Assembly: GCF_943192915.1 (NCBI RefSeq)
Contig: NZ_CALPCD010000008.1
Span: 1 to 64,000 of the forward strand
Direction: 5' to 3'
DNA length: 64,000 bases
Source: Anaerotardibacter muris
GTDB taxonomy: Bacteria; Actinomycetota; Coriobacteriia; Coriobacteriales; Eggerthellaceae
Within the stretch, counting starts at the first letter, position 1; each line of letters begins with the position of its first letter. Under the pieces are notes generated by a model, which was given only the letters and a program-made list of their open reading frames with translations, searched no databases and was not told the DNA's origin. The position numbers and the translations under genes were made by a program. Of this stretch, positions 56,227 through 64,000 are shown piece by piece.

Positions 56227-58548
56227 ATGATTACATCGATTATCAAACGTGACGGCAGAGAAACTGCTTTCGATCAGACCAAGATCGCTGATGCGATCGA
56301 AAAGGCATTCCAGGCATCCGGTGCGATGCAGGATCGTGCGGTCGCTGAGCAGATCACTGATGCTGTCATGGAGAAGCTCGAGCATGGCGCTATCGAGGGA
56401 ACCCCTACGGTCGAGGGCATTCAGGACCTCGTCGAAGAAGCGCTCATCGAAGCGAACTTCAGCCAGACCGCCAAGGCATACATCCTCTATCGTGCAGAGC
56501 GTAACCGTGTGCGCGACGTTAACAGCCGCTTGGTGCAGACCTTGAAGGATATTACCTTCTCCAAGGCTAGCGATTCAGACATGAAGCGCGAAAATGCTAA
56601 CATCGACGCAGATACCGCTATGGGCACCATGCTCAAGTATGGTTCCGAATCTGCAAAGCAGTTCTATGAGATGTGCGTCATCGATCCGCGCTATGCGCGC
56701 GCTCATCGCGAAGGCGATATCCACATCCATGATATGGACTTCTACACGCTTACCACCACCTGCTGCCAGATCGATCTGCGCCGCTTGTTCAAGGGCGGTT
56801 TCTCCACTGGTCATGGTGTACTGCGCGAGCCTAACGATATCACCAGCTATTCGGCGCTCGCATGCATCGCTATCCAGTCCAATCAGAACGATCAGCACGG
56901 TGGTCAGTCCATCTGCGACTTCGACTATGGTCTGGCATTGGGTGTGAAGAAGACCTATAAGCGTCTCTACAAGAAGCATCTGTTCGAGGCGCTCAGCCTG
57001 CTCACTGATATCGAAAACCCCAAAGAAGCTACTGAGACCATCATCGGTCGTGTCGAGGGTGAAACGGGCAAGGTCGCAACCTTGGTCATGGATGCCACCT
57101 TCGAAGGCGCTATCAAGTCCGAACTTGCTGATCTGGGTGTTGACGAAGACACCGCCAAGCGTGCGATGGATTACGCAGAGACCTCTGCTAAGAACGACAC
57201 CGATCGCACCACTTTCCAGGCTATGGAGGCGCTCGTCCACAACCTGAATACCATGCACTCTCGCGCTGGCGCCCAGACGCCGTTCTCTTCCATCAACTAT
57301 GGCATGGACACGTCCGCTGAAGGCCGTATGGTCATCAAGAACATCCTGCTGGCAACTGAAGAAGGCCTTGGCAGTGGCGAAACGCCCATCTTCCCGGTCC
57401 AGATCTTCCGTGTGAAGGAAGGCATCAACTACAATCCAGGCGATCCGAATTATGACCTGTTCAAGCTTGCCATGCGCTGCTCCGCAAAGCGTTTGTTCCC
57501 GAACTTCAGCTTCGTTGATGCGCCGTTCAATCTGCCTTATTACAAGGGCACGCCTGAGACCGAAGTTTCCTACATGGGCTGCCGTACGCGCGTCATGGGC
57601 AATGTCTACGACCCCGATCGCGAGATCACCACGGGCCGCGGTAACCTGAGCTTCACTTCTATCAATCTGCCTCGTTTGGCTATTCGTTCCAAGGGCGACC
57701 GTGAACTATTCTTCGACCTGCTCGATGCTAAGCTCGCGCTGGTCGTTGGTCAGCTCGATGAACGTTTCGCTATCCAGGCGAGCAAGCATGTGTACAACGC
57801 ACCGTTCCTCATGGGCCAGGGTGTTTGGATCGATTCTGAGAAGCTTTCCATGAACGACACTCAGGAAGAAGTGCTCAAGCACGGCACCCTTACGGTGGGC
57901 TTCATCGGCTTGGCAGAGGCGCTGGTAGCGCTTACGGGCAGCCATCATGCGCAAGACCCTGAATCTCAGAAGCTCGGCCTTGAGATCGTTGGCCATATGC
58001 GTGGCTACCTCGATCGTTTGAGCCAGGAGCGCAAGATGAACTATTCGCTCATCGCGACGCCTGCTGAAGGCCTGTCTGGTCGCTTCGTGCGCATGGACCG
58101 CGAACGCTATGGCTCCATCCCTGGCGTAACCGACCGCGACTACTACACCAACGGCTTCCACGTGCCGGTCTATCACGACATCAATGCCTTCGATAAGATC
58201 TCCATCGAGGCACCGTATCACGCACTTACCAATGGCGGTCATATCTCTTACATCGAACTCGATGGTGATCCTACCAATAACCTCGAAGCATTCGAGGAGA
58301 TCATCCGCCACATGAAGGAATCGGGCATTGGCTATGGTTCGGTCAACCATCCGGTCGATCGCGATCCCGTGTGCGGTTACAACGGCATCATCGGCGATCG
58401 CTGCCCGAAGTGCGGCCGCAGCGAAGACGACAACGTTCGTTTCGAGCGCATCCGTCGCATCACGGGCTATTTGGTCGGCACGCTCGATCGCTTCAATGAC
58501 GCTAAGCGTGCTGAAGAATCTGAACGCGTGAAGCACTCGGTCAAGTAA
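56227..58548 (+). CDS. nrdD: Anaerobic ribonucleoside-triphosphate reductase
   Basis: Glycyl-radical enzyme making dNTPs without oxygen. 773 residues. N-terminal ATP-cone (about 1-95, IIKRDGRETAFDQTKIADAIEKAF), HxHDMDFY motif, a zinc site near the C-terminus (CGYN...CPKC) and the glycyl-radical segment RRITGYLVGT (about 748). nrdG overlaps its stop codon. Regulation by NrdR is implied by the upstream boxes. Confidence 0.97.
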   Translation: MITSIIKRDGRETAFDQTKIADAIEKAFQASGAMQDRAVAEQITDAVMEKLEHGAIEGTPTVEGIQDLVEEALIEANFSQTAKAYILYRAERNRVRDVNSRLVQTLKDITFSKASDSDMKRENANIDADTAMGTMLKYGSESAKQFYEMCVIDPRYARAHREGDIHIHDMDFYTLTTTCCQIDLRRLFKGGFSTGHGVLREPNDITSYSALACIAIQSNQNDQHGGQSICDFDYGLALGVKKTYKRLYKKHLFEALSLLTDIENPKEATETIIGRVEGETGKVATLVMDATFEGAIKSELADLGVDEDTAKRAMDYAETSAKNDTDRTTFQAMEALVHNLNTMHSRAGAQTPFSSINYGMDTSAEGRMVIKNILLATEEGLGSGETPIFPVQIFRVKEGINYNPGDPNYDLFKLAMRCSAKRLFPNFSFVDAPFNLPYYKGTPETEVSYMGCRTRVMGNVYDPDREITTGRGNLSFTSINLPRLAIRSKGDRELFFDLLDAKLALVVGQLDERFAIQASKHVYNAPFLMGQGVWIDSEKLSMNDTQEEVLKHGTLTVGFIGLAEALVALTGSHHAQDPESQKLGLEIVGHMRGYLDRLSQERKMNYSLIATPAEGLSGRFVRMDRERYGSIPGVTDRDYYTNGFHVPVYHDINAFDKISIEAPYHALTNGGHISYIELDGDPTNNLEAFEEIIRHMKESGIGYGSVNHPVDRDPVCGYNGIIGDRCPKCGRSEDDNVRFERIRRITGYLVGTLDRFNDAKRAEESERVKHSVK

Positions 58549-59084
58549 TGACCACCTTGCGAATGTACGGAACCGCACCTGAGTCCATCGTTGATGGGCC
58601 TGGGTTGCGGTTCTCCGTTTTTGTGCAGGGCTGTTCGCATCGTTGCCCAGGATGTCACAATCCTGATTCGCAGCCTGCAGAGGGCGGCTATCTGTGTGAA
58701 GTGTCCGACCTTGTCCATCAGATCCATCAGAACAGGCTCATCCATGGGGTCACGCTCACAGGGGGTGAGCCCTTCGAGCAGACCGAGGGCATGCTCGAGC
58801 TCGCGCGGGAATTGCGCGCAGAAGGCTATAACTTATGGATATATTCGGGCTATCTGTTCGAAGACCTGATGGCGGGCCATCCGCATGAAAAGGCTCCTGA
58901 GCTGCTCGCTCAGTGCGATGTGCTCGTTGATGGGCCATTCATCCAGGACTTGAATAGCTACGATCTGCAATGGAAGGGCTCTTCGAACCAGCGCGTCATC
59001 GACCTGCCTGCATCTCTCAAAGAAGATCAGGTGGTGTTGTGGCGGCAAGAGAGCCTAGGATTCTCTGCACCAAGCTCGTGGTAG
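58548..59084 (+). CDS. nrdG: Anaerobic RNR activating enzyme (radical SAM)
   Basis: Installs the glycyl radical on NrdD. 178 residues with the cluster motif CSHRCPGC (CxxxCxxC, about 28-35) and TLTGGEPFEQ. The ATG overlaps the nrdD stop (TAATG). Confidence 0.96.
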   Translation: MTTLRMYGTAPESIVDGPGLRFSVFVQGCSHRCPGCHNPDSQPAEGGYLCEVSDLVHQIHQNRLIHGVTLTGGEPFEQTEGMLELARELRAEGYNLWIYSGYLFEDLMAGHPHEKAPELLAQCDVLVDGPFIQDLNSYDLQWKGSSNQRVIDLPASLKEDQVVLWRQESLGFSAPSSW

Positions 59085-59134
59085 GGTTGCCAGGATCAGT
59101 AGAGCGGGGGATTGCCCTTTTCGAATGAGGGCAT

Positions 59135-59292
59135 GAAAAAACCACTCTCCTAGGATGAACCCACCTAAGGAAGGTGGGTGTTCGCAGCGGGCTTCCTGGC
59201 TTTCGTATCAACGGATACGAATCCCCATTTCACACGCAATGTAGAACTCCCTAGTATTAGTCATCGGTCCATCGCGTAACAGAGAGTGGTTG
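59135..59292 (-). ncRNA. ssrS: Structured small RNA, probably 6S RNA
   Basis: Read on the minus strand, AACCACTCTC at the 5' end pairs perfectly with GAGAGTGGTT at the 3' end, which runs into a T tract, so the whole transcript of about 155 nt is one closed structure ending in its own terminator. Internal hairpins: TTCGTATC-CGTT-GATACGAA (apical) and CCCACCT-TCCTT-AGGTGGG (3' side). A TATACT -10 (59299-59304) sits at the right distance before the 5' end. The long closed rod, terminal hairpin, central bulge and 3' CACC-hairpin arrangement resemble 6S RNA; the family name is inference. Confidence 0.62.
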
Positions 59293-59368
59293 CCACCAAG
59301 TATACAGGGTTTGCGCTAGAATAAATAGCTCAAACTCAGCTGTTTCCGACTTGTATGAAAGTGAGAGC

Positions 59369-62104
59369 ATGATTACAGAGACCGTCATACTGTTCTCGAC
59401 TCAAGAAGAAGCGCTTCGCTATCGTAAGAAGTGTGCTTTGAGCTGCGGTGACGCTCTTCTTGGCGTAACAGCCACCACTCCAGAGTCGCTCATTGAAGAA
59501 CTCTGGGATGTGTGGGGAACTCGTGAACGAATCGTGAGCGCAGCTCAACGAACCATGATCGTGAATGCGTTGCTTGAGCAGCAAGACACGTGGGTCCGTT
59601 CCGCAGGCACTGTGTCCTTGCTTCGCCCTTTCCTTCATGAAGCGATTGGCTATATCACCCCTGAATTCTGCAAGGCGCATGAAGACGATCTTACGCCCAT
59701 CGACCAAGAGATAGTCCAGTTTACATGTAGTTACGAAAGCACGCTCGCTGAAGCTGGACTGATTGAGTCATCTCAAGCACTCAACAAGATCGTTTCCTTT
59801 GTAAGCTTAGAACAAGTTGTTGTTCGCACGATGAAGCCTTTGCCAGTCTATTTTTCAGCCTTCCTTCGCCAGGTCTCTAGCTCTTATACGGAAGAATCAC
59901 CGCAGTTGATGAACACTGAACATCGAACTGGCTCTGATACGAACTCACTCGAAATGGAAACTCAGCTTCCCGCAGATCGTAGGTATTCGTTGCTTAACCC
60001 AAAGGGTGAAACAGCCGCGGCTCAAATGGTCTTTCAGTCTATTCAGTCGATGGATTTAAATAGCAAGATCTTGGTTAGCGCTCCAGATCCTTTTGATCTA
60101 TTTCTTGAGCTTAAAGATGCCTTGATCGATCAGGATTTTGCTGTGTCGCTCAGATCATGTCGTCCGTTTTCTGTCACTTTTTTCGGTCAGGCTTTCGATG
60201 CGATCGCTCAACTTGTCTATCGAGGGCAAGATCTTTCGCGTGAAGCGATCCTGCGGGCCGCAGCAACCTATATCGAGTCACCGTATGCACAGATCATGGA
60301 GGCGCAGCGCAGCCGTTTGCTTCGTGCTATTCGCGCAGATAGGTCTCTTGGCGCTTTCGAAGTCCATGCAGCGCTACAGCATGCTTCCAGCTCGTTTGAA
60401 TATTTTGAAGCGCTCATGCAAGACAGTGACGCTGATATACTCTTGGGCTACTTCGAAGATATGGTCCATCGACTGGGCTTATCAGGTGCGGAAATTTCTT
60501 GTGAGCTCGCCGCTCTTTCTCGTGTGAAAAGTCTCTATCGAGAAGCGCGAAAACTAGGCCAAGAGCCCTATTCGTTCTTCGATCTTATCGATTCGCTCAG
60601 CGTTCCTTTCCAGTGGGCGCTCGAACCTGATCGAAGATCTGACACCAGGAAGACTTGCGATCAGAACCTTACGCCCTTTGCCGAGGTGAGTTGCAACGGT
60701 GAATCGCGCGTATTGTTCACCACGCTCGAAGATGCTGCTTCATATCCAGAAGGATGCTGCGATCTAGTAGTGCTCACCTCGCTCGACAGCGCCCACTATA
60801 GTGGCGCGCAGCGTGTCTCGACGCTCACAGATTTCGCGCGCCGTTTTGATATACCTTTTACAAATACCAGACTCATTGACATGGAGCGCATGTTCGCGCG
60901 GGCTGTTCGCACGTCTCGCGATCAAGTGGTGTTTCAATTCGCTGAACAAGACCTCTCGGGAGATGAATATTTCCCTGCGTTCTTCTTGGAGTCGTTCTTG
61001 AACGAACGAGAACTTCAGAAGAACAAGATCGCGGGAGTGCCTCTAGGTGAAGATGCGTTTGATTCTACGGCGCGCATCATTCCCCTTGTTGAAAGCGATA
61101 TCGTATATGAAGGACAGGCGGAACGCGGGAATCTGTCTGTCTCTGAATTGGAAGATTTGGTTCCTTTTACTCCCGATTCGCAAGGTGTTTTGCGACCGGT
61201 CGTTTCACCTTCGGGACTCGAGCTTTATCTGAAGTGTCCATATCGCTGGTTTGTGCAACGAAAGCTGCATCTTGAAGACGAGGGGGAGGAATTTGGACCG
61301 CGTGAAGCGGGATTGTTCGCACATAGTGTGCTCCAGTCTTTTTATGACCAGTGGGCTCAAAAAGGTTACCAGCGTATCGATCCAGAGAACATCGATGAGG
61401 CTCTAGCGTTCTTCAGCGAGGTATTTGATTCTGTGGCAGACGCGCAGATTGAGGCACAGCCAGGCGATAGGTATCTTCCAACTGGCGAATTGGAGCGCGA
61501 AGAATTAGCTCACCTTAAACGCCAGCTAGAAGATAGCCTTTCATATCAGCAGCACATGTTTCCAGGCTATAGCGTGAGCGCTCATGAGGAGGCAATTCGC
61601 AAGGAAGACACGGTGGTCTATGGCGGCGCTATCATTCATGGTCGTATTGACCGCATCGACCAGGATGAGAGCGGTAACTTCCTGGTGATCGACTACAAGG
61701 GCTCGACAACCGATCACGAAGCTGGCTTCACGCCGCTTGAAGAAGGTGAAACCTTCGAACTTCCCGATAAAGTTCAGGCGCTTATCTACGCACAGGCGCT
61801 TCGTCGTAAGGGCGACGATTTGCATCCAAAAGCAGCTTTGTATCTGAGCTACCGTGCTAAAGAGCCCAAGCAGGTATTAAAGGGTTCTATCCTTGAGACA
61901 CTACCCGAAAGTGATATGTATACAGAGAAGTCCAACGTTGTTCATGGGGATATGGAGGCATATCTCGACCAAGTAGAAGACGGTTTGGCGGAAGTGATTT
62001 CGCGCATGGTGACGGGTGATATTACCCCCGATCCGCGCAACAGCAAGGCATGTAGCTATTGTCCAGTTCTCTATTGCGAAAAGAGGGTCGATGGATCTAA
62101 GTAG
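59369..62104 (+). CDS. addB: AddB/RexB subunit of the AddAB recombination nuclease
   Basis: Recognises and resects DNA double-strand ends with AddA. 911 residues. The C-terminal nuclease domain shows PSGLELYLKCPYRW, the catalytic IDRID...LVIDYKG (PD-(D/E)xK type, about 765-780) and the Fe-S cysteines Cys (CPYRW, about 626) with CSYCPVLYC at the C-terminus. The N-terminal helicase-like part is degenerate, with no intact Walker A, so it fits AddB rather than AddA. The ATG at 59369 is chosen over the in-frame TTG 18 bp upstream. addA overlaps by 14 bp. Confidence 0.9.
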   Translation: MITETVILFSTQEEALRYRKKCALSCGDALLGVTATTPESLIEELWDVWGTRERIVSAAQRTMIVNALLEQQDTWVRSAGTVSLLRPFLHEAIGYITPEFCKAHEDDLTPIDQEIVQFTCSYESTLAEAGLIESSQALNKIVSFVSLEQVVVRTMKPLPVYFSAFLRQVSSSYTEESPQLMNTEHRTGSDTNSLEMETQLPADRRYSLLNPKGETAAAQMVFQSIQSMDLNSKILVSAPDPFDLFLELKDALIDQDFAVSLRSCRPFSVTFFGQAFDAIAQLVYRGQDLSREAILRAAATYIESPYAQIMEAQRSRLLRAIRADRSLGAFEVHAALQHASSSFEYFEALMQDSDADILLGYFEDMVHRLGLSGAEISCELAALSRVKSLYREARKLGQEPYSFFDLIDSLSVPFQWALEPDRRSDTRKTCDQNLTPFAEVSCNGESRVLFTTLEDAASYPEGCCDLVVLTSLDSAHYSGAQRVSTLTDFARRFDIPFTNTRLIDMERMFARAVRTSRDQVVFQFAEQDLSGDEYFPAFFLESFLNERELQKNKIAGVPLGEDAFDSTARIIPLVESDIVYEGQAERGNLSVSELEDLVPFTPDSQGVLRPVVSPSGLELYLKCPYRWFVQRKLHLEDEGEEFGPREAGLFAHSVLQSFYDQWAQKGYQRIDPENIDEALAFFSEVFDSVADAQIEAQPGDRYLPTGELEREELAHLKRQLEDSLSYQQHMFPGYSVSAHEEAIRKEDTVVYGGAIIHGRIDRIDQDESGNFLVIDYKGSTTDHEAGFTPLEEGETFELPDKVQALIYAQALRRKGDDLHPKAALYLSYRAKEPKQVLKGSILETLPESDMYTEKSNVVHGDMEAYLDQVEDGLAEVISRMVTGDITPDPRNSKACSYCPVLYCEKRVDGSK

Positions 62105-64000
62105 TGCAACACCCAACCAAAAGCAGATCATCACTTCGCTTGATACGTCATTATCAGTTGCTGCTGGCGCCGGTAGCGGAAAGACTTTCACTCTTACACG
62201 TCGTATTGGTAATGCGTTGGTAGGGGAAGGCGTCAATACGTCTTTTATAGATAGCATCGATGAAGTTCTTGCTATTACCTTTAGCCGTTCGGGTGCCGCT
62301 GAGATGAAAGAGCGCATTCGTCTCTTGCTTCAGGATGAAGGACTTGGTGATCAAGCACGGGCAGTAGAGAATGCGTGGATCACTACGATTCACGGCATGT
62401 GTTCGCGCATCTTGCGGGAACATGCGCTTGAATTAGGGATCGATCCAGCTTTTGAGGTGATCGAGGACGCTGGAGTTGAAGAGCTTTGGCAGCGCGCATT
62501 GGAAACCGTTCTTGAGCGCTGGCGCGAGGAAGGTTCAAACCCGCGTCTTAGGCGTTTGATCAAGTGGTTTCCGCCCTCGCGAGGTCCGAAAAGTGAAGGG
62601 ATCGATACTATATTGACTAAGCTCTGGGAGCAAGTACGCAGTATGCCGAATGGCTTTGAGAGTATCCTCATCCCCGAAACAAAATTAGACTTTTCTGTAT
62701 TGCTGCGTAAGCTTGTGGCTCTTGCTCGAGAGTACCAGGCTTTTGCACAAGGATGGGAAAACCCAACATCGACCGACTTGAATCATCTTGCCAAGCTAGA
62801 GGATGCACTTGGATTGGCGCAGGCTTACTTGTCTTGTGCTGATCTGAGCGCTGGGATCTTCGATCGGCCTGAAGCAGATATCGAAGACTTTTTGAATGTT
62901 GCATTGTCGTTTCCCAGGACATCGAAGCAATATCGGAATGGTAAGCCTGATGCTGATTTCTTCCTTCATTACCGCGAGACCTATGGTCAGATCGCCTATG
63001 CGATCATCCAGGAATTCGCTGTGGTAATGACGCGAGACTTGCTGGAACTGTTGAAGCTGGTCGATTACGAATACCAACATCTTAAGGGCTCGGATAAGCT
63101 CGATAACACCGATCTTTTATTAAGGTGCCGTGATGCTTTGGAGGCTCATCCAAGCTTGACTGAGTCTTATCGAGATCAGTTCAAGTTGATCATGGTCGAT
63201 GAATTCCAAGACACTGACCTTCTGCAAGTTGCCATCATCGATCTTCTTTCACGTAACCATGGCGTGAACGTAATGACGGTGGGCGATGCTCAGCAGAGCA
63301 TCTATCGCTTCCGCGGCGCGGATGTTGAAGTATTCTTCCGCCATCGACAGAACCAACTTGAAGAACATCCTTCTCATCAGGTTCTTTCTTTGCCTGACAA
63401 TTTCAGAAGCCATGGCGATATCCTGAAATTCGTTGATGCGATATTTTCCAAGCGATCTTTCTTTGGCGATGATTTCCTTTCGCTCCAGGCTAAGGGGAAA
63501 GTGAATGAAGAAACAGACCTCTTGTTTGAAGATATTCCACGCGTAACGGTGAATGTGCTCGAGAGTCGCAATGGCAAGTCTTTGATCAATGATGTGAGAA
63601 GAAGGCAAGCAGAAGCTATCGCTGAACATTTCACAAGTCTGCGTGATGCAGGGGCTTCACCAAAAGACATGGTCATCCTGCTGGGATCTATGGAAAATGT
63701 TGCCATCTATTCCCGAGCTCTTGCCGACGCAGGCTTCGAGAGCGTCATCACCGCTGGCTCTCTCTTTGCAAAGATGAAAGAGGTGCAGCTTGTCGGGGCT
63801 GTTCTTTCGGCTCTTTCTGACCAGACCAGTTCTACCGCTCTTTTTCAGGTTCTCTCTTCACCTTTGTTCAATATCTCAGACGAAGTTTTCTTCGCGTTAG
63901 GACACGCAAATCCAGACCCTGAGGACAGTCGATCAACGTCCACCTTTGCACAGCGGTTCTGGGCATTGTGCGATCTCCTGCGAGATGGAGGGCCTGGTGC
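62091..64000 (+). CDS. addA: AddA helicase-nuclease subunit (3' end beyond window)
   Basis: Partial, at least 636 codons and still open at the window end. UvrD-type helicase: Walker A VAAGAGSGKTF (about 23-33), motif Ia VLAITFSRSGAAEM, TIHGMCSRIL, Walker B MVDEFQDTD (about 366), motif III GDAQQSIYRFRGAD and motif IV LPDNFRS. The C-terminal nuclease domain lies outside. The ATG overlaps the addB stop in another frame, so the two are coupled. Confidence 0.93.
   Translation, partial: MDLSSATPNQKQIITSLDTSLSVAAGAGSGKTFTLTRRIGNALVGEGVNTSFIDSIDEVLAITFSRSGAAEMKERIRLLLQDEGLGDQARAVENAWITTIHGMCSRILREHALELGIDPAFEVIEDAGVEELWQRALETVLERWREEGSNPRLRRLIKWFPPSRGPKSEGIDTILTKLWEQVRSMPNGFESILIPETKLDFSVLLRKLVALAREYQAFAQGWENPTSTDLNHLAKLEDALGLAQAYLSCADLSAGIFDRPEADIEDFLNVALSFPRTSKQYRNGKPDADFFLHYRETYGQIAYAIIQEFAVVMTRDLLELLKLVDYEYQHLKGSDKLDNTDLLLRCRDALEAHPSLTESYRDQFKLIMVDEFQDTDLLQVAIIDLLSRNHGVNVMTVGDAQQSIYRFRGADVEVFFRHRQNQLEEHPSHQVLSLPDNFRSHGDILKFVDAIFSKRSFFGDDFLSLQAKGKVNEETDLLFEDIPRVTVNVLESRNGKSLINDVRRRQAEAIAEHFTSLRDAGASPKDMVILLGSMENVAIYSRALADAGFESVITAGSLFAKMKEVQLVGAVLSALSDQTSSTALFQVLSSPLFNISDEVFFALGHANPDPEDSRSTSTFAQRFWALCDLLRDGGPG

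Overview
The window looks like a chromosomal segment of an anaerobic, moderately GC-rich actinobacterium of the class Coriobacteriia (Eggerthellaceae-like). Evidence: actinobacterial-type housekeeping genes with good Shine-Dalgarno sites, anaerobic ribonucleotide reductase NrdDG, a CoA-dehydratase-activase/double-cubane-type giant protein, a minimal two-gene SufBC-like Fe-S system, and secreted proteins with C-terminal cell-wall-binding repeats. The genus assignment is inference. There is no rRNA, prophage, transposase or CRISPR array.

Layout. 0.2-4 kb: uvrA and a membrane-anchored unknown. 4.1-7.7 kb: tRNA-Leu(UAG), then tig, clpP and clpX (nascent-chain folding and proteolysis). 7.8-13 kb: valS, a zinc-ribbon membrane protein, thrS. 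13.1-14.6 kb: trxA and trxB. 14.7-16.8 kb: prfA-prmC (release factor and its methylase). 17.3-22.3 kb: two secreted cell-wall-binding repeat proteins flanking a higBA-like toxin-antitoxin operon that carries a third, internally duplicated gene. 22.5-25 kb (minus): ArsR regulator, free-standing HMA metallochaperone, Zn/Cd P-type ATPase. 25.1-28 kb (minus): FNT-family transporter and SufC-SufB. 28.4-31.4 kb: phosphoglucomutase and two membrane-anchored unknowns. 31.6-33.8 kb: infC (AUA start)-rpmI-rplT plus a coupled trigger-factor paralogue without the PPIase domain. 34.3-40.5 kb: glmS, acpS, nnrD, ligA, tlyA. 40.8-47.8 kb: a UPF0210 protein divergent from a 1545-residue activase/dehydratase fusion and a zinc-ribbon membrane protein. 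48-49.6 kb: hipBA-like locus. 49.8-54.4 kb: ilvA divergent from ridA, then rsmI, a low-molecular-weight tyrosine phosphatase and trpB2. 54.6-55.9 kb: tRNA-Ala(CGC) and a homocysteine-methyltransferase-like protein without zinc ligands. 56.2-59.1 kb: nrdD-nrdG behind a pair of NrdR-box-like sites. 59.1-59.3 kb (minus): a probable 6S-like RNA. 59.4-64 kb: addB and the 5' part of addA.

The most unusual non-coding signal is a pair of about 160-bp elements (33,991-34,156 and 40,601-40,759). They have diverged in sequence but keep the same long closing stem and two internal hairpins through compensatory changes, so they look like a dispersed structured RNA or palindromic element. One lies between two fragments of another dispersed palindromic repeat (the GGGGACAGG family), as if it had inserted there. 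Other points of interest are the PPIase-less trigger factor in the L20 operon, a HipA-like protein whose catalytic aspartates are replaced, a methyltransferase-like protein lacking all zinc cysteines, and two 18-21-bp degenerate tandem arrays in front of trxB and the phosphoglucomutase gene.
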